Of a DNA stretch of 64,000 nucleotides, positions 9,105 through 17,135 are shown one piece after another. The notes under the pieces were generated by a model. It did no database searches. It had not been told where the DNA came from and saw nothing but the letters and a program-made list of their open reading frames with translations. Positions within the stretch are counted from its first letter, which is position 1, and each line of letters opens with the position of its first letter. Source of the stretch: Brevibacillus sp. SYP-B805 (GTDB lineage: Bacteria > Bacillota > Bacilli > Brevibacillales > Brevibacillaceae); assembly GCF_011059135.1 (NCBI RefSeq), contig NZ_JAALGD010000002.1, positions 372,001 to 436,000 of the forward strand. Reading direction: 5' to 3'. The translations under genes were made by a program, and so were the position numbers.

Positions 9105-9919
9105 CGTTTGCGCTGCCGCTGCGCCTCGTACAGCATGATGCCGGCCGCCACCGCAGCATTGAGCGATTCCGCCTGACCATACAGCGGGATATGAACCCGG
9201 CGGTTGGCAACGGCCAGCATTTCCCGGGAAACTCCCCGCGCTTCGTTGCCGATCACGATGGCGATTTTGCCATCGTACGGCAGGCGATCATACCGCTCCG
9301 TCCCTTCCCCCAGGGAGGTGACGTAGAGTTCGCCCCCATGGCTTTGCAGCTGCGCCGCCGCTTCCGGCAACGGACAGGAAAAAACGGGCAGCCTGAACAA
9401 CGCCCCCATGGTGGAACGGACAACCTTGCCGTTGTACAGATCAACCGTGCCTTTGCCGATGATGACGGCATCAGCTCCGGCCGCTTCCGCCGTGCGCAGG
9501 ATCGTGCCCAGATTGCCCGGATCTTGGATCCCGTCCAGCATCAGCACCAGAAAATCGCGGGACGATAGCTGCCGAATCATTTCATTCCAATCGCGCTGCG
9601 GCTTTTTCACTTCCGCGACGATTCCCTGGGGCGACTTGGTTTCCGACAGCTTGGCCATGACAGCCGGAGAAGCCGCAATGAGATGGATCCCCTCCCCGCT
9701 CCGCCGTTCCAGCGCACGGCTGCAGACCGGATCGATTCCCTTTTCTCCGTCATAAATTACCGAAACCACCGCAGCCCCGGAGAGAAGCGCCTCTTCCACG
9801 AGATGAACCCCTTCGACCAGGAAGCTGCCGGCCTCCTCCCGCCCCTTCCGCTCGTGCAAAAGGCACAACCGCTTCACCAGGGGATTGTGAACCGAAGTGA
9901 TGGTTTGACTCTCCTTCAT
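9101..9919 (-). CDS. ysgA: TrmH/SpoU-family RNA 2'-O-methyltransferase (YsgA-like)
   Basis: A 272-residue SPOUT methyltransferase. An N-terminal substrate-binding domain (LVEGVHLVEEALLSG) precedes the knotted catalytic domain with the three SpoU motifs: GNLGTILRTAEAAGADAV, VIGNEARGVS and ESLNAAVAAGIMLYE. It is predicted to methylate a ribose in 23S rRNA or tRNA using S-adenosylmethionine; the exact nucleotide is not known. Placement near pheS and sspI matches B. subtilis ysgA. It starts three bases after ktrA ends, so the two form an operon. Confidence 0.9.
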   Translation of the reverse strand: MKESQTITSVHNPLVKRLCLLHERKGREEAGSFLVEGVHLVEEALLSGAAVVSVIYDGEKGIDPVCSRALERRSGEGIHLIAASPAVMAKLSETKSPQGIVAEVKKPQRDWNEMIRQLSSRDFLVLMLDGIQDPGNLGTILRTAEAAGADAVIIGKGTVDLYNGKVVRSTMGALFRLPVFSCPLPEAAAQLQSHGGELYVTSLGEGTERYDRLPYDGKIAIVIGNEARGVSREMLAVANRRVHIPLYGQAESLNAAVAAGIMLYEAQRQRKR

Positions 9920-9922
9920 GCT

Positions 9923-10576
9923 TCACGCCTGCTCTTCGAATTCTTTCAAATCCATGTTGTTGCCGATGACGACCAGAATGTCATTGGCTGCAATCACATC
10001 GTCCGGACGCGGCGCAATGTTGAATTTGTCCCCGCTCTTGATGGCAATGACGTTGACGCCGTATTGGGCGCGCACGTCAAGCTGCCGCAGCGTTTTGCCC
10101 ACCATCTTGTTGGAGACAACCACCTCGGCCACGCTGTAATCTTCCGCCAGTTCGATGAAATCAAGCACATTGGTGGAGATCAGGTTGTGGGCGACCCGGA
10201 TGCCCATATCCCGCTCCGGAAAGACGACGCGGTCCGCCCCCACCTTGTACAGCACCTGTCCGTGCCGCTCGTTTTGAGCTTTGGCCACAATTTTTTTGAC
10301 CCCCAGCTCTTTCAGCTGCAGGGTCGTGAGGATGCTCGCCTGAATATCTGCGCCGATCGCCACCACCACCACATCAAAATTGCGGATGCCGATCTCGCGC
10401 AGCGCCGTTTCGTCCGTCGTATCGGCGACGACCGCATGCGTCACATGCTCGATTGCATCGTTGACGCGTTCTTCGTCTTCATCGATCCCCAACACTTCAT
10501 AATCCATTTCGAACAAGGTTCTGGCTACACTGGAGCCAAAACGCCCCAAGCCGATTACCGCAAACTGCTTCGACAT
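9923..10576 (-). CDS. ktrA: Ktr potassium uptake regulatory subunit (KtrA/KtrC type)
   Basis: A 217-residue RCK protein. An N-terminal Rossmann fold (FAVIGLGRFGSSVARTL, with the acidic nucleotide-contacting LGIDEDEERV) is followed by a TrkA_C domain from about residue 140. It forms a cytoplasmic octameric ring gating the KtrB/D channel-like subunit in response to ATP/ADP and c-di-AMP. A likely partner, ktrB, lies about 6.5 kb away (17136-18485) rather than adjacent. Whether this is the KtrA or the KtrC type cannot be settled here. Confidence 0.9.
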   Translation of the reverse strand: MSKQFAVIGLGRFGSSVARTLFEMDYEVLGIDEDEERVNDAIEHVTHAVVADTTDETALREIGIRNFDVVVVAIGADIQASILTTLQLKELGVKKIVAKAQNERHGQVLYKVGADRVVFPERDMGIRVAHNLISTNVLDFIELAEDYSVAEVVVSNKMVGKTLRQLDVRAQYGVNVIAIKSGDKFNIAPRPDDVIAANDILVVIGNNMDLKEFEEQA

Positions 10577-10675
10577 TATTTCACCTCATCTGCGCAGGCA
10601 TGCTGCGCTTACATGTCATCCATACGGGCCTTTTTCCATCCGAATTATACCATATCCGCCCGGGGACTACAAAAA

Positions 10676-10706
10676 CGTATCGAGACGGGCCTGCGGGCGA
10701 ATACTA
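10676..10706 (+). promoter_or_regulatory. Possible forespore (sigma-F/G) promoter of sspI
   Basis: CGTATC (10676-10681) and AATACTA (10700-10706), 18 bases apart, resemble the -35 and -10 elements of sigma-F/G promoters. They lie at a suitable distance before sspI. The match is imperfect; the assignment leans on known forespore expression of sspI. Confidence 0.4.
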
Positions 10707-10750
10707 GACGTATCATGCTTACAATCCGATGATGAGGAGTGGGAACCCGA

Positions 10751-10987
10751 GTGAATATCAATGCCCTTAACCTGCGTCAAGCGATTATGTACAAAATGCA
10801 GGGCGCCGACGCCAAGGATGTGGAAGAAACCATCAACGACGCGATCTCCTCGGGGATGGAGAAAACCCTTCCCGGCCTTGGCGTGCTGTTTGAGGTTCTC
10901 TGGCAGAACAGCAATGACGCGGCGCGCCAGCAAATGGTGGCAACCATCTCCGAACACCTGCCCCAACAAGCCTCGTCACCCGTGTAG
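10751..10987 (+). CDS. sspI: Small acid-soluble spore protein SspI
   Basis: A 78-residue minor SASP. The SspI signature is clear: NLRQAIMYKMQG at the N-terminus and EKTLPGLGVLFEVLWQ in the middle. SspI is made in the forespore under sigma-G and packed in the spore core. The GTG at 10751 follows GAGGAG by eleven bases; an upstream in-frame GTG at 10739 lacks a binding site. Adjacency to ysgA and pheS matches B. subtilis. A terminator follows. Confidence 0.93.
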   Translation: MNINALNLRQAIMYKMQGADAKDVEETINDAISSGMEKTLPGLGVLFEVLWQNSNDAARQQMVATISEHLPQQASSPV

Positions 10988-11034
10988 AACCCCCGCCGAC
11001 GTAAGCGATCCTCAATCCCTAAAAAGAAAAAACA

Positions 11035-11067
11035 ACAGCCGGCTGCGCCATGCAACCGGCCGTTTTT
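11035..11067. terminator. Terminator between sspI and the M42 peptidase gene
   Basis: GCCGGCTGC / GCAACCGGC (one mismatch) with a short loop is followed by CGTTTTT on the plus strand. An A-rich stretch on the other side lets it also work for the convergent gene. Confidence 0.75.
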
Positions 11068-11074
11068 CTGCCAG

Positions 11075-12157
11075 CTATTCATAGGAGAGAAGCGTCTCCA
11101 CCTGCTTGCGATCCAGGCGGCGCAGCAGGGCGACCACCAGCTTGACCAGATGCTCGTAATCGTCATAGTGAATCAATGCGGCGTGACTGTGGATGTAGCG
11201 GGCCGGGACAGACAGGGCCAGCGACGGCACGCCGCTGCCTACCAGGTGCAGGGACGCCGCATCGGTGGCTCCTCCCGGGATTGCCGTCAGCTGATAAGGA
11301 ATCTGCTCCTCCTCCGCCACCGCGATGACAAAATCACGCAGGCCCGCATGCGGAATCAACGCCGCATCATAAATGCAGATCTCGGGTCCCGCCCCCAGCC
11401 GGGTCGGCATCTGCACCCGGGCGATTCCGGGCGTATCGGCGGCAATGCCCACGTCGATGGAAAACGCGATATCCGGCTGCAGATGTTGGCCGACCGTCCG
11501 GCCTCCGCGTCTGCCCACCTCTTCCATCACGGTGCCGACCGCATAGACGGTGTTGGGATGGGAACCCTCCTGCAGCCTTTTGAGCGCTTCGATCACGACG
11601 GCGCAGCCCAGCCGATTGTCCCAGGCTTTGGCCATCAACAGCTTCGGATTTTTCATCACGGTGAAGGGGCAGACCGGCAGCACGGCATCGCCCGGCCGAA
11701 TCCCGAATTCTTCCGCCTCTTTTCTGCTGGCAGCCCCGACATCGATGAACATGTCGTCGATCTCCACCATCTTGCGGCGGGCCTCAAGTGAAAGAAGGTG
11801 CGGCGGAACCGAGCCGATCACGCCGTCGATCATCCCGGAGCGGGTCTGCACCTGCACCCGCTGCGCCAGCATCACCTGCGCCCACCAGCCGCCAAGCGGA
11901 CGGAACTTCAGAAACCCGTCCTCGGTGATTTGGGTCACCATGAATCCTACTTCGTCCAAATGGGCTGCAATGACCACGCGGGGGCCCTGTTCCTCCCCCG
12001 TCTTGCGGGCGATCAGGCTGCCCAGGCCGTCATATTCGATCTGATCCGCATATGGAGCGATGTATGTACGCATCACCTCGCGAACGGCCGATTCGCGCCC
12101 CGGAGCCCCGGGCGCTTCCGTTAAATCCCGAAACATCTGCATGGTGGATGCATCCAC
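11075..12157 (-). CDS. M42-family metallo-aminopeptidase (YsdC-like)
   Basis: A 360-residue dinuclear metallopeptidase of the M42 family (TET/glutamyl aminopeptidase type; B. subtilis YsdC). Metal and catalytic elements are visible: AAHLDEVGFMV (His and Asp-Glu), AKAWDNRLGC (bridging Asp), GTVMEEVGRRGG (Glu-Glu), DVGIAADTPG, and a final ligand His in YIHSHAAL. Family enzymes release N-terminal residues from peptides in the cytosol as dodecamers. It is the last gene of the DedA/DUF1294/M42 operon. Confidence 0.9.
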   Translation of the reverse strand: MDASTMQMFRDLTEAPGAPGRESAVREVMRTYIAPYADQIEYDGLGSLIARKTGEEQGPRVVIAAHLDEVGFMVTQITEDGFLKFRPLGGWWAQVMLAQRVQVQTRSGMIDGVIGSVPPHLLSLEARRKMVEIDDMFIDVGAASRKEAEEFGIRPGDAVLPVCPFTVMKNPKLLMAKAWDNRLGCAVVIEALKRLQEGSHPNTVYAVGTVMEEVGRRGGRTVGQHLQPDIAFSIDVGIAADTPGIARVQMPTRLGAGPEICIYDAALIPHAGLRDFVIAVAEEEQIPYQLTAIPGGATDAASLHLVGSGVPSLALSVPARYIHSHAALIHYDDYEHLVKLVVALLRRLDRKQVETLLSYE

Positions 12158-12180
12158 TCAGACTTCCCCCTTCCATTTCC

Positions 12181-12543
12181 TCACAACCTCGCCAAAAAGA
12201 GGAGCAGCACGTGCAAACACAGCACGGCCGGCACCCCGTACCGAAAGGCGGCGTGCCGCGTCTTGTGGCGAAACAGCAGCATTCCCGCCAGCAGCCCTGC
12301 CGCACCTCCCAGGAGAGCCGACAGCCAGAGGCTGGCTTCCGGTATGCGGGGGCCGTTGCGCTGCGCCGCCCGTTTATCCACGAACGCGAGGCCGCACGCA
12401 TACAGGTTGATTACGAGCAATCCCAACGCGGCCAATGCGGTCCGCTCCGCATACCAGGCGGCAAGCAGCAGCGACCAGCAGAAGAGAAGCACAAGCGCAC
12501 GCGTCCGCTTGTGCCGCCACAGGTATGTTTTCAAGGTATTCAC
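12181..12543 (-). CDS. DUF1294 membrane protein (YsdA-like)
   Basis: A 120-residue protein with about three to four membrane segments and the DUF1294 signature FVDKRAAQRNGPRIPE plus GMLLFRHKT in the C-terminal half. B. subtilis YsdA is the closest named relative. Function is unknown. Its start codon overlaps the preceding DedA gene by four bases (ATGA type), so translation is coupled. Confidence 0.88.
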   Translation of the reverse strand: MNTLKTYLWRHKRTRALVLLFCWSLLLAAWYAERTALAALGLLVINLYACGLAFVDKRAAQRNGPRIPEASLWLSALLGGAAGLLAGMLLFRHKTRHAAFRYGVPAVLCLHVLLLFLARL

Positions 12544-13154
12544 TCTCCCTGCGCCTTATACGGCCGATTGGCCCATTTCATGCGGACGAACACGCCCAGC
12601 GCGATCAAGACCACCATGGCGCCCAGGGCGTAGAAACCGTATGAACGGATCAACGCAATGACCGATTCCACGTTCTTGCCAAACAGGTAGCCGATCACAT
12701 AAAAGGCAGTCGTCCACGCCAGGCCGATGGAATAGGAAAGCAGCGCGTACCGGCGATACTTCATGCCGCCCATGGCGACCAGATACGGCACGATATGGCG
12801 GACGACCGGAAACAGGTAGCTGACGCACAGCGAGAAGGTCCCGTATTTTTTGATCAATTCTGTGGAACGGGCGATCATGCGCTGCATCTTTTTCGTCTTG
12901 GACAGCCATCTCAGGATCGGCGTGCCAAACCATTTGCCCAGCAGAAAGCCGATGGTTAACCCGGACATCACGCCCAAATAACCGGACAGGAACGAGTACC
13001 AGGGATTCAATATGTGCACCGACGCCAAAAATCCGCCGGTTGCCACGACCAGTTCATCGGGTATGGGCAGACCGACAATCCCCAGCCAAAGCAGAAAGAA
13101 GATGGCGGCATAACCATACTGTTCAATTACTGATATGAGCAGATTCATATCCAT
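12540..13154 (-). CDS. DedA-family (VTT domain) membrane protein
   Basis: A 204-residue DedA protein. The family includes undecaprenyl-phosphate and phosphatidylethanolamine flippases. Signature elements: GLPIPDELVVATGGFLAS near the N-terminus, GKWFGTPI, and SYLFPVVRHIVPYLVAMGGM. The start at 13154 has AAGGAG upstream; the in-frame ATG nine codons earlier has none. It is the first gene of a three-gene operon with the DUF1294 and M42 genes, and the first of three VTT proteins in the window. Confidence 0.88.
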   Translation of the reverse strand: MDMNLLISVIEQYGYAAIFFLLWLGIVGLPIPDELVVATGGFLASVHILNPWYSFLSGYLGVMSGLTIGFLLGKWFGTPILRWLSKTKKMQRMIARSTELIKKYGTFSLCVSYLFPVVRHIVPYLVAMGGMKYRRYALLSYSIGLAWTTAFYVIGYLFGKNVESVIALIRSYGFYALGAMVVLIALGVFVRMKWANRPYKAQGE

Positions 13155-13374
13155 GCGGCAAAATCTCCTTATCGTTTCCACGATGTCCCTGCATCTTGGC
13201 CGAGGCTTCCGGGCCGTGCTCCGACACCGATGTAAGCCTGGATCGTGCGGTATTTCAGTTCTTACGGGAAATACGATTCGCCGGGTAAAAGGTTACCCGT
13301 TTTATTGTGCTATATATACGAGCGTTTTACAAGGGACAGGACTTTGAACAGGGCCCGCGCCAAGGCTAAACGGC
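13155..13374. other. Intergenic leader of the DedA operon
   Basis: No gene is seen. The minus strand offers a weak promoter candidate, TTGTAA-17-CACAAT (about 13308-13336). A 7-bp hairpin CGGGTAA / TTACCCG (13282-13299) is followed on the plus strand by TTTTATT; no plus-strand gene needs it. Confidence 0.35.
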
Positions 13375-13420
13375 GAAACAAAAGACCCACCCGGCTGCGG
13401 CGGACGCCATGCCGGACGGG
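13375..13420 (-). terminator. Terminator after the radical SAM gene
   Basis: On the minus strand CCCGTCCGGC pairs with GCCGGGTGGG (with G-T wobbles), followed by TCTTTTGTTT. Confidence 0.6.
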
Positions 13421-13441
13421 CCCAAACGCTTGCGGCGGGCT

Positions 13442-15259
13442 TCAGGGGCGGGAAGGATGCAGGTTGTGCGCCAGGCCAACGGATGCCGCGATTCCGGGCC
13501 GTTTCACGACCACGAACGCATTCTCCTTCTGCGCCTGATACGGATAGTACACCACCAGGGCATAATCTCCATCCACGACCTCGCCAGTAGCCATCCAATG
13601 CCCGATATCGAAGGTGACCCCCGCCGCCATCGTATGTTTGAAATACTCCTTTTCCGCCAGGACATGTTCGGCGAAATCGCCGGGGAGACGGTCCCGTTCG
13701 GCCAGCACGGCATCATGGATGGCCTGCAGTTCCCGTTTTTCCAGCGGCTCCTCCCACCAGACCTTGCGCGGACGATGCTTCTGGTTGCGCAGGTAATCCA
13801 GCTTCATCAGGCTTTCCACATGCTCCCTGCCCACGAACTGGCCATGACGTAAAAACGTGCGCAGCCGGGTGAAGAGATCCTCCAGCTGATGGCCCATCCT
13901 TCCCCAGCCCTGCTCTTCCCAAAAGTCGCCGAACGCCTGGAAGAAATCAAACGGCGTTTCGAAATAGCCGGCCGCAAAGATCCATTCCAGCGTCATATCC
14001 ATCCGGTGGGCATTCCAGTACTTCTCCAGAATGTCTTCCACCCGCTTGATCTTCAGCATGTCATCAAAGCTGAGTACGTTGTTGCCCAGAATCTCGTACG
14101 GGGCTTCATCCATATAGACATAGCCGTGGTTGGCCGCACGCGCCCGCACGCCCGTTCCGCGCAGCATCTTCAGGAAACCCAGCTGCAGCTCTTCGGGTCG
14201 CAGGGCAAACACATCGTTGAATGTTTTGCGAAACGAGCGGTAATCCTCTTCCGGCAGCCCGGCGATCAAATCCAGATGCTGGACGATCTTGCCCGAAGCC
14301 TTGATGCGGTTCACATTGGCGCTGAGGCGGTCGAAACGCTGAATCCGCTGCACCAGCCGATTCGTTTCGTCATTGGTGGACTGCACGCCGATCTCAAAGC
14401 GGAAGATACCGGGCGGCGCCTTCTCCAGGAGAAAATCAACCACATCGGATCGCAGGATGTCAGCCGTGATCTCGAATTGGAACACCGTGCCGTTGTGATG
14501 GTCGATGAGGAACTGAAAGATTTCCAGCGCATACTGTTTGTTGATGTTAAAGGTCCGGTCCACAAATTTGATCGTCTTCACACCATGGTCAATCAGCCGC
14601 TTCAAATCGGCTTTGACGCGCTCCAGCGGGAAATAGCGCACCCCGTCCTCAATGGAAGAGAGGCAGTATTGGCATTTGAACGGACAGCCCCGCGACGCCT
14701 CGAAATAAACCACCCGGTTGTCCAGTTCGTGCAAATGTTCCATGTACGGAGACGGAATGGTCCCCAGGTCCTGAATCTGTTCGCGGGGGGCGGAAAAGCG
14801 GACATACGCTCCGTCCCGGTATGCGATGCCCGCCACCTTCTTCCAGTCGGCCGCTTTTCCGGTCCGGAAGGCTTCGGCGTACGTCCGGCACACCTCCAGG
14901 AACGTGGCTTCCCCTTCACCCATGACGATGATGTCGATCTCGGGATGCTTCTTCATCCACTCGTCCGTATCATAGGAAACTTCCGGTCCGCCCAAAACGA
15001 TCGGCACCTCCGGGCGAATCTTCTTCAGCGTGCGGATGACATCGAGCGTTTCGCGAATGTTCCAGATATAGCAGGAGAACGCGACCAGATCCGGTTTTCT
15101 CTGATGGATGTCGGCCACGATATTAAGCATCACATCATTGATCGTATATTCCGCCAGTTCCATGTCGGGAAATTCCTGCTTCGCATAGCTGCGCAGATAC
15201 CGCAGCGCCAGCGACGAATGGATGTATTTGGCGTTTAAGGTGGCAAGCAAAATCTTCAT
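13442..15259 (-). CDS. B12-binding-domain radical SAM protein (DUF4080 type)
   Basis: A 605-residue protein. An N-terminal cobalamin-binding-like Rossmann domain (KILLATLNAKYIHSSLA to about residue 140) is followed by a radical SAM domain with the cluster motif CPFKCQYC near residue 190, and a C-terminal DUF4080 region after about 380. The class probably does B12-linked radical chemistry, but substrates of the DUF4080 branch are unknown. The usual DxHxxG cobalamin motif is not evident, so B12 binding is uncertain. The ATG at 15259 follows AAAGGAG. It forms a single-gene unit ending in a hairpin terminator. Confidence 0.82.
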   Translation of the reverse strand: MKILLATLNAKYIHSSLALRYLRSYAKQEFPDMELAEYTINDVMLNIVADIHQRKPDLVAFSCYIWNIRETLDVIRTLKKIRPEVPIVLGGPEVSYDTDEWMKKHPEIDIIVMGEGEATFLEVCRTYAEAFRTGKAADWKKVAGIAYRDGAYVRFSAPREQIQDLGTIPSPYMEHLHELDNRVVYFEASRGCPFKCQYCLSSIEDGVRYFPLERVKADLKRLIDHGVKTIKFVDRTFNINKQYALEIFQFLIDHHNGTVFQFEITADILRSDVVDFLLEKAPPGIFRFEIGVQSTNDETNRLVQRIQRFDRLSANVNRIKASGKIVQHLDLIAGLPEEDYRSFRKTFNDVFALRPEELQLGFLKMLRGTGVRARAANHGYVYMDEAPYEILGNNVLSFDDMLKIKRVEDILEKYWNAHRMDMTLEWIFAAGYFETPFDFFQAFGDFWEEQGWGRMGHQLEDLFTRLRTFLRHGQFVGREHVESLMKLDYLRNQKHRPRKVWWEEPLEKRELQAIHDAVLAERDRLPGDFAEHVLAEKEYFKHTMAAGVTFDIGHWMATGEVVDGDYALVVYYPYQAQKENAFVVVKRPGIAASVGLAHNLHPSRP

Positions 15260-15341
15260 CGGCCCGTTCACTCCTTTTGGCTCCAGCATTTCATTATAGC
15301 AATGATGCGCGGCGACGGGCAAACCGGACGCTCTCCCCCTT

Positions 15342-15848
15342 TCACTTGTGCAGTTCCCGGACGATGTGCCCCAATTCGGGGATGATCAGCTTCGTCATCG
15401 CCAAACGGACGGCGCCCGTCGAACCCGGTGTGGAGAAAACGGCTTTGCCCCGGTAGGTACCGGCGATCGCCCTCGACAGCATCGCAGCCGACCCGATATC
15501 TTCCGTGTAGCTCAGCATGCGAAAGAGTTCGCCGAACCCGGGCATCTCCTTCTCCAGCAGCTTCTGTACCGCTTCATAGGTGGTATCCCGTTTGGCGATG
15601 CCGGTCCCGCCATTCAGCAGAATCACGTCCACATCCGCGTGAAGCACCCCTTCCTCGATCGCGGCGGTGATCTCCCCCGGCTCGTCCTTGACGATCCGGT
15701 ACAAGTGAACCGGCTGACCCGCCGCTGCCAGCAGCTCCTTCATCAATCGGCCGCTTTTGTCCGTCTCTTCCGTCCGTGTATCGGAAACGGTGATCACCAT
15801 GCAGCCGACAGCATGCGGCGCTTCCTTCTTATGCTCCTGCGTACTCAT
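15342..15848 (-). CDS. moaB: Molybdenum cofactor biosynthesis protein MoaB
   Basis: A 168-residue MoaB/MogA-like protein, which adenylylates molybdopterin before molybdate insertion. Motifs: ITVSDTRTEETDKSG, LNGGTGIAKRDTTYEA and STPGSTGAVRLAMTKL. The length is standard. No other molybdenum cofactor genes are in the window. A GAGGGG sequence about ten bases before the ATG serves as ribosome binding site. Confidence 0.92.
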   Translation of the reverse strand: MSTQEHKKEAPHAVGCMVITVSDTRTEETDKSGRLMKELLAAAGQPVHLYRIVKDEPGEITAAIEEGVLHADVDVILLNGGTGIAKRDTTYEAVQKLLEKEMPGFGELFRMLSYTEDIGSAAMLSRAIAGTYRGKAVFSTPGSTGAVRLAMTKLIIPELGHIVRELHK

Positions 15849-16022
15849 GTCATTTTTCCCCTCTCTTCGTGCCCGAACTCAACGCGCTTCTGGGCAATCG
15901 GATCGCACAGCTTCATCTGCCCACATGATACCATTGCCGCGCGGATTTCATCCAGCTTGCCCGCAGGCATTTTCGGCGTCAGGCCTTTTTTGGCGCCTGG
16001 GCATCCTGGCGGAACTCGCCTG

Positions 16023-16048
16023 CGAAACCATCCGCTGGCGGGTTCGTA
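16023..16048 (+). promoter_or_regulatory. Sigma-W-type ECF promoter of ysdB
   Basis: CGAAAC (16023-16028) and CGTA (16045-16048), separated by exactly 16 bases, match the sigma-W consensus TGAAAC-N16-CGTA with one mismatch. The site lies 46 bases before the ysdB start. B. subtilis ysdB belongs to the sigma-W regulon. Confidence 0.6.
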
Positions 16049-16094
16049 AAAAGAAGGAACGAGCTGCCAGAGAGGATGATTCGGAGTGGTTTTC

Positions 16095-16466
16095 ATGTTG
16101 CGCGTCCTGCTTTTTCTCACCGTATTCTTTCTTGCCTGCTACGGCCTCCGCTGTTTCCTGCATCCGAAGCGCAAGCTGAAATCCGCCCGAAAAAAACGTC
16201 AAACCTACTTGCTTGACGATGTCGGCGATGTGCGGAAAAACTTCCTGCTGACGCACAAAGGCGCCTTGTTTGAAGGCGAGAAACACCCGGAGACAACCGC
16301 CGACGCTTGCGCAGTCACCCGCATTTTGGTATGGATTCGCGATCCTGTCCAACCGGACCGTTTGACGACAGAAGACTTGATGAAGCTGGAACAATTGATC
16401 CGGAAGCATTATCCCGCCGCGCAAATCGAATGGAAACAACCGATCCGCCAGATCCTGGTCCCTTGA
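16095..16466 (+). CDS. ysdB: YsdB-like sigma-W pathway protein
   Basis: A 123-residue protein with one N-terminal membrane anchor (LRVLLFLTVFFLACYGLRCF), a basic linker, and a soluble domain containing THKGALFEGEKHPETT and KLEQLIRKHYPAAQIEWKQPI. This closely follows B. subtilis YsdB, where the matching pieces are YKGVIFEGEKY and IERYPNAAIDWK-like. The ATG at 16095 has CGGAG eight bases upstream. Its biochemical role is unknown; regulation by sigma-W suggests envelope stress. It lies near ysdA- and ysdC-like genes, as in B. subtilis. Confidence 0.8.
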   Translation: MLRVLLFLTVFFLACYGLRCFLHPKRKLKSARKKRQTYLLDDVGDVRKNFLLTHKGALFEGEKHPETTADACAVTRILVWIRDPVQPDRLTTEDLMKLEQLIRKHYPAAQIEWKQPIRQILVP

Positions 16467-16477
16467 CAAAAATCCGG

Positions 16478-16506
16478 TTTTCATTTCCGGTTTTGTCCAG
16501 TATACT
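16478..16506 (+). promoter_or_regulatory. Probable sigma-A promoter of dedA-ktrB
   Basis: TTTTCA (16478-16483) and TATACT (16501-16506) are 17 bases apart, 17 bases ahead of the next start codon. A nearby perfect TTGACA has no partner at the correct distance. Confidence 0.55.
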
Positions 16507-16523
16507 TACATGAGGTGATTTGA

Positions 16524-17123
16524 ATGATCACTGCCATGTGGGAGACGATCGTGAAATGGGCTGTAGGGCTGGGAGGAATCGGCGTTTTTGTTTCCCTTTC
16601 GATCGAGGGAGCGGGGCTTCCCTTTCCCGGGGATGTCATGCTCGCCTTCTTTGGCTATCTCTCCAGCAGGGGCCAATTGTCCCTGCCTGCCGTGATCCTG
16701 ATCGCCACGCTGGGCAGCAGCTTGGGCTCCATCATTCCCTTCGCCCTGGGACGGCGGTATGGTTTCTTTCTCTTGCGCCGCTACGCAAGGTATTTGCTGA
16801 TCTCGAGCCGCTCCATGGAACAAACGGTACGGCTGTCCAACCGCTACGGGGTGCTCGTCCTTCTTCTGGGACGGCTGTTCCCCGGAATCCGTGCCCTCTC
16901 TTCCTACATCGCCGGCATCGGCCTGCTTCCCTGGCCTGTTTTCCTTTTATGCAGCACCCTCGGCTTTGCGTTATTCTGCATCTTCTGGACGCTGATCGGC
17001 TATCTGCTGGGGGAGAACTGGCGCACCGTAGTCGGGCTGATCCATAAATATTTAGTAGGAATTGCGATTGGAGCCATAATACTGATAGTACTTTTCCTGA
17101 CACGCAGAATGGGAAGGAAATAG
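16524..17123 (+). CDS. DedA-family (VTT domain) membrane protein
   Basis: A 199-residue DedA protein. It has the re-entrant-loop signature GAGLPFPGDVMLAFFGYL, GSIIPFALGRRYG and LLGRLFPGIRALSSYIAG, and ends in a strongly hydrophobic segment with a basic tail. It is probably a lipid or undecaprenyl-phosphate transporter of the cytoplasmic membrane. GAGGTGA precedes the ATG. It is only 12 bases ahead of ktrB, so the two are probably co-transcribed. It is distinct from the DedA gene at 12.5 kb. Confidence 0.88.
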   Translation: MITAMWETIVKWAVGLGGIGVFVSLSIEGAGLPFPGDVMLAFFGYLSSRGQLSLPAVILIATLGSSLGSIIPFALGRRYGFFLLRRYARYLLISSRSMEQTVRLSNRYGVLVLLLGRLFPGIRALSSYIAGIGLLPWPVFLLCSTLGFALFCIFWTLIGYLLGENWRTVVGLIHKYLVGIAIGAIILIVLFLTRRMGRK

Positions 17124-17135
17124 AGGTTACAGGTC

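Noticed and set aside
10739-10750. Longer sspI start at the GTG at 10739
   Set aside because: It would place the start inside the GAGGAG ribosome binding site and adds residues not found in SspI proteins.
13282-13299. CGGGTAA/TTACCCG hairpin with TTTTATT as a plus-strand terminator
   Set aside because: The stem is only 7 bp and no plus-strand transcript is expected there; it may simply be part of the dedA leader.
16464-16469. Perfect TTGACA after ysdB as the dedA promoter -35
   Set aside because: No -10 element is found 16-18 bases downstream; TTTTCA-17-TATACT fits better.
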